From assembly GCF_040273735.1 (NCBI RefSeq), contig NZ_JBELZM010000017.1, positions 24,737-88,736 on the forward strand: a stretch of 64,000 nucleotides of DNA. Direction: 5' to 3'. Under the pieces are notes generated by a model. It saw nothing but the letters and a program-made list of their open reading frames with translations. It had not been told where the DNA came from and made no database searches. How positions within the stretch are numbered: position 1 is the first letter of the stretch; every line of letters begins with the position of its first letter. Shown here in pieces: positions 60,907-64,000 of this stretch. A program made the translations under genes and the position numbers. The DNA is from Solibacillus sp040273735. GTDB lineage: Bacteria; Bacillota; Bacilli; Bacillales_A; Planococcaceae.

Positions 60907-63123
60907 ATGAAAAAATGGACAACCGCTTTAGGCATGTCGATTGTTTCGCTAGGATTGCTTGCCAGTCCTGCTCTTGCAGAGGCATCTGTGAACCCTAAAG
61001 AAGAAAGGGTACCCATCTATGTGGCGATGACGGATGAGAGTGTAACAAAAGAACAGCTGATCCAAGTTTTAAAAACGAAATTACCGGATATGTTTGCTGG
61101 ATACTCCAACAGTGATTTCCAGATGACATCGATGAGTTATCATTATGCCGATGATTTGACGACGCGCTACGAATTAACATTCCAGAAAAAAGTTAATAAA
61201 CAAACGGAAGGCGGCAGTGTTTCTTTCAGATCGGACAATCTAGAAATAGAGTCTTTATATTTCAGTCCTGCAAGTTTAAAGGATGCTTTATTCCCTGGAA
61301 AAATAACAGAAGAACAAGGACGTAAAATTGCTGAAGATTTTGTTAAAAAGGTTGCTTCATCATCCAATTATGTATTATCTAATGAAACACCTAGTTATTT
61401 CAGCCGTTTAATTACGGAGCCGATCACGTATAACTACAGCTTCACTTCAACTGAAAAAAATATTCCGATCCAGGATCAGTCAATTGTAGTGAGTGTACTT
61501 GGCGATGGCAAAATCCAGTATTTCACACAAATGAGTCCGGATCAAAAACGAATATCATTTGAAGAGGCAACAAATGTTGTGACAAAAGAGAAGGCGCTTG
61601 AAAAAATGAAAGATCAGTTAAATCTGACATTGCAGTACTCGATTGATTATTCACTGACATCTTCAAAACCTTCTGTGAAACTTGTTTATTTGCCAGCGCC
61701 AAATGTAATTGGATTGCATGCAACATCGAATAAATGGGCAACAACTACGGGCAAGGAGGACTCTTTAAATGGCAAGGTAGCATTACAACCGCTTGCTCCT
61801 AACCAATTAAAAGCACCATCACCAATTACAATTGACGACGCAAAGGAAATAGCAAAACAGTTAGTAGAAAGCCAGGGGAACACAACTAAATTCACGATCG
61901 ATCATGCTTATGAACATGAAATGAATGACCAAGCTGTAATCAGTGTTTCTTATTCGTACCGTTACCGCAACGGTTCATTCGGTTCATCGATCGAATTCAA
62001 TAAAAATACAGGGGAACTCATCTCCTACTCTGACTTCTATAGTCCAATGCCGTTTGAAGATGATGAAACGGAAAACACAGTACCAAGATTGGATAAAGAT
62101 AAAGTCCTTGCAGCAGCGGAAAAATACGTAAAGGAACTTGCTCCTACATCCGTACATGAATATGCAAAGGCAAATACAGATCCGGTTTATGATAAAGAAT
62201 CAAAAGTGCACTATGTGAATTTCCCGCGAATTAAAAATGGACTGATTGTAAATGGTGACAGTCTATCGGTAACAATTGATGATGAAGGGAAATTGAAATC
62301 ATTCTACCGCTATCCGTTAGATATTGAGGAATGGCCGGATGCTGCTGCATCAGTTTCAAGCGAAGAGGCAAAGAAACTATTTGCTGATGCACTGGATGTT
62401 AAGCTTGTTTACCACAGACTGCAAAACGAAGACGGGAAATACGAGCTCGTCTATGTGCCGACAGTTAATGGACAAGAGTACTATCAGATTGATGCCAACA
62501 GTGGCGAGATTATCAGCCCATATGCACGAACTGAAAAAGCGAAAGTTACTCATCCGACTGCCGAAAAGGAACTGAACTATTTAATCCAGGCAGGTGCAAT
62601 TGAAGTGAAGGATCCGAAAACTTTCAATGCAGATACAGCCATTTCGCAGGGACAGGCATTGCAAACAATTATAAAATCCATCACTTATTTCTATGAGGAT
62701 TATTATGCATATCGCCAGGAGCAGCCACCAGTATCGTTTGAAGATATCAATCCGGATCACCCATACTATAATGTAGTGGAAACAGCAACACGTTTAGGCA
62801 TTTTAAATCCGGTTGAAGACGAATTGAACATCGACCAAAAAGTAACAAATGAGCAATTAGCCGTTTGGTATATCCGTACACTTGGACTTGAACAAGCAGC
62901 AAAGCATCGGGATATTTATCAGTTAACGATTAAAGATGCGGCTGATGTCGATCCGGAAAAAACCGGATATGTTGCGATTTCCCATGTGTTAGGACTTCAA
63001 GGTACGGAAAATTCATTGTTCTTGCCGAAAAAGGAAGTAACATATGCGGAGCTAGCTAAATCTATTATTAAGCTTGCTTACGAAATTGCAGAAAAGCGAA
63101 ATAGTGGTTCATATTATTACTAA
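60907..63123 (+). CDS. secreted YcdB/YcdC protein with C-terminal SLH-like repeats
   Basis: 738 residues from ATG 60907 behind AAAGGAGG. Signal peptide with A-x-A (SPALAEA) near residue 22. Two YcdB/PepSY-type units fill 30-540 (KITEEQGRKIAEDFVKKV, ISFEEATNVVTKEKALEKM, SPITIDDAKEIAKQLVES, LDKDKVLAAAEKYVKELAP). The final 190 residues hold SLH-like modules (YLIQAGAIEV, SFEDINPDHPYYNVVETATRLGIL, VTNEQLAVWYIRTLG) that bind the cell-wall polymer. YcdB-type proteins in Bacilli are surface proteins of unknown function. Confidence 0.85.
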   Translation: MKKWTTALGMSIVSLGLLASPALAEASVNPKEERVPIYVAMTDESVTKEQLIQVLKTKLPDMFAGYSNSDFQMTSMSYHYADDLTTRYELTFQKKVNKQTEGGSVSFRSDNLEIESLYFSPASLKDALFPGKITEEQGRKIAEDFVKKVASSSNYVLSNETPSYFSRLITEPITYNYSFTSTEKNIPIQDQSIVVSVLGDGKIQYFTQMSPDQKRISFEEATNVVTKEKALEKMKDQLNLTLQYSIDYSLTSSKPSVKLVYLPAPNVIGLHATSNKWATTTGKEDSLNGKVALQPLAPNQLKAPSPITIDDAKEIAKQLVESQGNTTKFTIDHAYEHEMNDQAVISVSYSYRYRNGSFGSSIEFNKNTGELISYSDFYSPMPFEDDETENTVPRLDKDKVLAAAEKYVKELAPTSVHEYAKANTDPVYDKESKVHYVNFPRIKNGLIVNGDSLSVTIDDEGKLKSFYRYPLDIEEWPDAAASVSSEEAKKLFADALDVKLVYHRLQNEDGKYELVYVPTVNGQEYYQIDANSGEIISPYARTEKAKVTHPTAEKELNYLIQAGAIEVKDPKTFNADTAISQGQALQTIIKSITYFYEDYYAYRQEQPPVSFEDINPDHPYYNVVETATRLGILNPVEDELNIDQKVTNEQLAVWYIRTLGLEQAAKHRDIYQLTIKDAADVDPEKTGYVAISHVLGLQGTENSLFLPKKEVTYAELAKSIIKLAYEIAEKRNSGSYYY

Positions 63124-63140
63124 GCCCTATTCTGATTTTA

Positions 63141-63179
63141 AACTCGTGAAGTTTTTAAGAACTTCACGAGTTTTTTTAT
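63141..63179 (+). terminator. intrinsic terminator
   Basis: AACTCGTGAAGTT/AACTTCACGAGTT stem, 6-nt loop, T7. Confidence 0.93.
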
Positions 63180-63354
63180 TTTTTTCAAAAAAATAAGGAA
63201 TATACGTTCTCTTTTATGCAATAGTTAGTGGTTTAACTGTACCGACTTGTGATAAAATAATTTAAAGTGCTAAACTGAAAAAAATCGCGATAATTTTTTT
63301 GAAACGTTGTAAGATAGTACAAGTAACGAATCAATAATGGAAGTTGGGAAAAAA

Positions 63355-63783
63355 ATGCAAAAAAATAAATACCGAATTCATAGTAATGTTCTGTTTGAAA
63401 TTGCACAAAGCCGTTCATTCACAGAAAAGGATAATATCGAGGAACGTTTTGATGAAGAGGGAAAAATCAAATTATTAAGTGACCGTGCTGGAGCGGATTT
63501 ATCACTATCGATTGTAAAAACTGAAGATGGGATCGCTTATTCAGTAAAATGGGATGACTCGGAAGAAGTTTTCAAAGGTTGGAACATGGCTTGGGAAGAA
63601 TTTATTTGGTGCCTTGGTGTTGTCAACAAACCACTTGAAGAAGCGGCGAAAAAAGCTGCAGAAGAAGCGAAACGTCGTGCAGCTGAAGAAGCATTGCTAG
63701 CAGAAGAGAATGCAGAACTTGAAGAAGCCGTAGCGGAAGAAGCGTCAACTGAAGAAGCTTCGGCTGAAGAATCATCTAAATAA
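63355..63783 (+). CDS. hypothetical protein with acidic Ala/Glu-rich tail
   Basis: 142 residues from ATG 63355; the ATG at 63337 has no ribosome site. The first 80 residues form a mixed domain (YRIHSNVLFEIAQSRSFTEKDNI, SLSIVKTEDGIAYSVKWDD, NMAWEEFIWCLGVVN). The last 60 are a low-complexity coiled coil and tail of repeated AAEEA and EEAS blocks. No family recognised. Confidence 0.7.
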   Translation: MQKNKYRIHSNVLFEIAQSRSFTEKDNIEERFDEEGKIKLLSDRAGADLSLSIVKTEDGIAYSVKWDDSEEVFKGWNMAWEEFIWCLGVVNKPLEEAAKKAAEEAKRRAAEEALLAEENAELEEAVAEEASTEEASAEESSK

Positions 63784-63789
63784 TAATGT

Positions 63790-63826
63790 AAAACGCCTTC
63801 TCAATATAATTGAAGAAGGCGTTTTG
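63790..63826 (+). terminator. intrinsic terminator
   Basis: AAAACGCCTTCT/AGAAGGCGTTTT stem, 12-nt loop. Confidence 0.88.
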
Positions 63827-63875
63827 ATTACGCCATACAATAGTAAGAAGCCGATAATTTAAATGGATTACAAAT

Positions 63876-63917
63876 AAAAAAACATCCATTTCCTCACATT
63901 GGGGGAAATGGATGTTT
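63876..63917. terminator. intrinsic terminator of right-edge gene
   Basis: AAACATCCATTTCC/GGAAATGGATGTTT stem; on the minus strand it lies just after the stop of the truncated gene. Confidence 0.85.
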
Positions 63918-63925
63918 CAATATAT

Positions 63926-64000
63926 CTATTTATCTGAACTAACAATGGCATAGCGTTCCCATTTTCGACTGCGCCAGCGGAAAATAACGAGCACTGCGCG
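63926..64000 (-). CDS. C-terminal end of a gene cut by the window edge
   Basis: 24 codons end in TAG at 63926-63928: RAVLVIFRWRSRKWERYAIV then SSDK. The frame is open to the edge and a terminator follows. Too short to identify; the hydrophobic-then-basic pattern suggests a membrane-protein tail. Confidence 0.45.
   Translation of the reverse strand, partial: RAVLVIFRWRSRKWERYAIVSSDK

Overview
The window is a low-GC, Gram-positive chromosome segment, most likely from a spore-former of the Planococcaceae (Solibacillus/Lysinibacillus type). The reasons are the AT-rich sequence, strong GGAGG ribosome sites with frequent TTG and GTG starts, T-box leaders, an LtaS-type lipoteichoic acid synthase, a lipoprotein YidC, a type II pantothenate kinase, SLH-like domains, and the absence of phage or IS genes. 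The genus is inferred from overall gene character; no database was searched.

Layout. 1-9.1 kb: truncated NADP-glutamate dehydrogenase (gdhA), a YaiI/YqxD protein that seems to start at ATT, D-serine dehydratase, a squalene/phytoene-synthase homologue with an altered second Asp-rich motif, an ABC-F ATPase coupled to an ASCH protein, and lipoteichoic acid synthase. 9.5-20.9 kb: a long same-strand catabolic cluster of thiolase, acyl-CoA dehydrogenase, R2-like ligand-binding oxidase (R2lox), aldehyde dehydrogenase, iron alcohol dehydrogenase, acyl-CoA ligase, 3-hydroxyacyl-CoA-type SDR, enoyl-CoA hydratase and a family III CoA transferase. Between these genes lie eroded remnants of a CoA transferase and a MaoC hydratase. 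21-28.8 kb: YidC, a T-box-controlled arginyl-tRNA synthetase, two alpha/beta hydrolases, a nucleotidyltransferase, an acetyltransferase and a DEDDh exonuclease. 28.9-37.7 kb: type II pantothenate kinase, a MarR/MFS pair, RNase HI-like protein, a zinc-finger protein, a probable unannotated small RNA, a SEC-C protein, a DMT exporter divergent from a LysR regulator, a CoaB-like protein, a VOC protein and a cold-shock protein. 37.9-49.8 kb: fhs, a 50-residue membrane protein, an HD/YfmR/CvfC run, an orphan vWA-like protein, a second DMT exporter, T-box-controlled proBA, and an orphan sigma factor. 49.9-64 kb: a small accessory set (peptidase E, P-loop kinase, lipoprotein, membrane-anchored HTH), topoisomerase III, aspartokinase, a DsbA/GDPD/tubby run, and a secreted YcdB-SLH protein.

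The most unusual signals are not genes. Two intergenic arrays (about 4379-4522 and 21924-22233) repeat a short TTCTA-type core almost exactly every 21 bp, two helical turns, with unrelated sequence between cores. One lies between a synthase gene and an ABC-F gene; the other lies between yidC and the argS T-box. A related pair of multi-hairpin elements flanks proBA. A promoter-plus-terminator unit at 32368-32582 looks like an orphan non-coding RNA.

How genes work together: the 9.5-20.9 kb cluster reads as a route from alcohol to aldehyde to acid to acyl-CoA and then beta-oxidation, with R2lox as a candidate oxygenase entry step. proB and proA form the glutamate-to-proline branch under a proline-type T-box. 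fhs, the aspartokinase, the CoaB-like protein and pantothenate kinase are separate housekeeping or cofactor functions.
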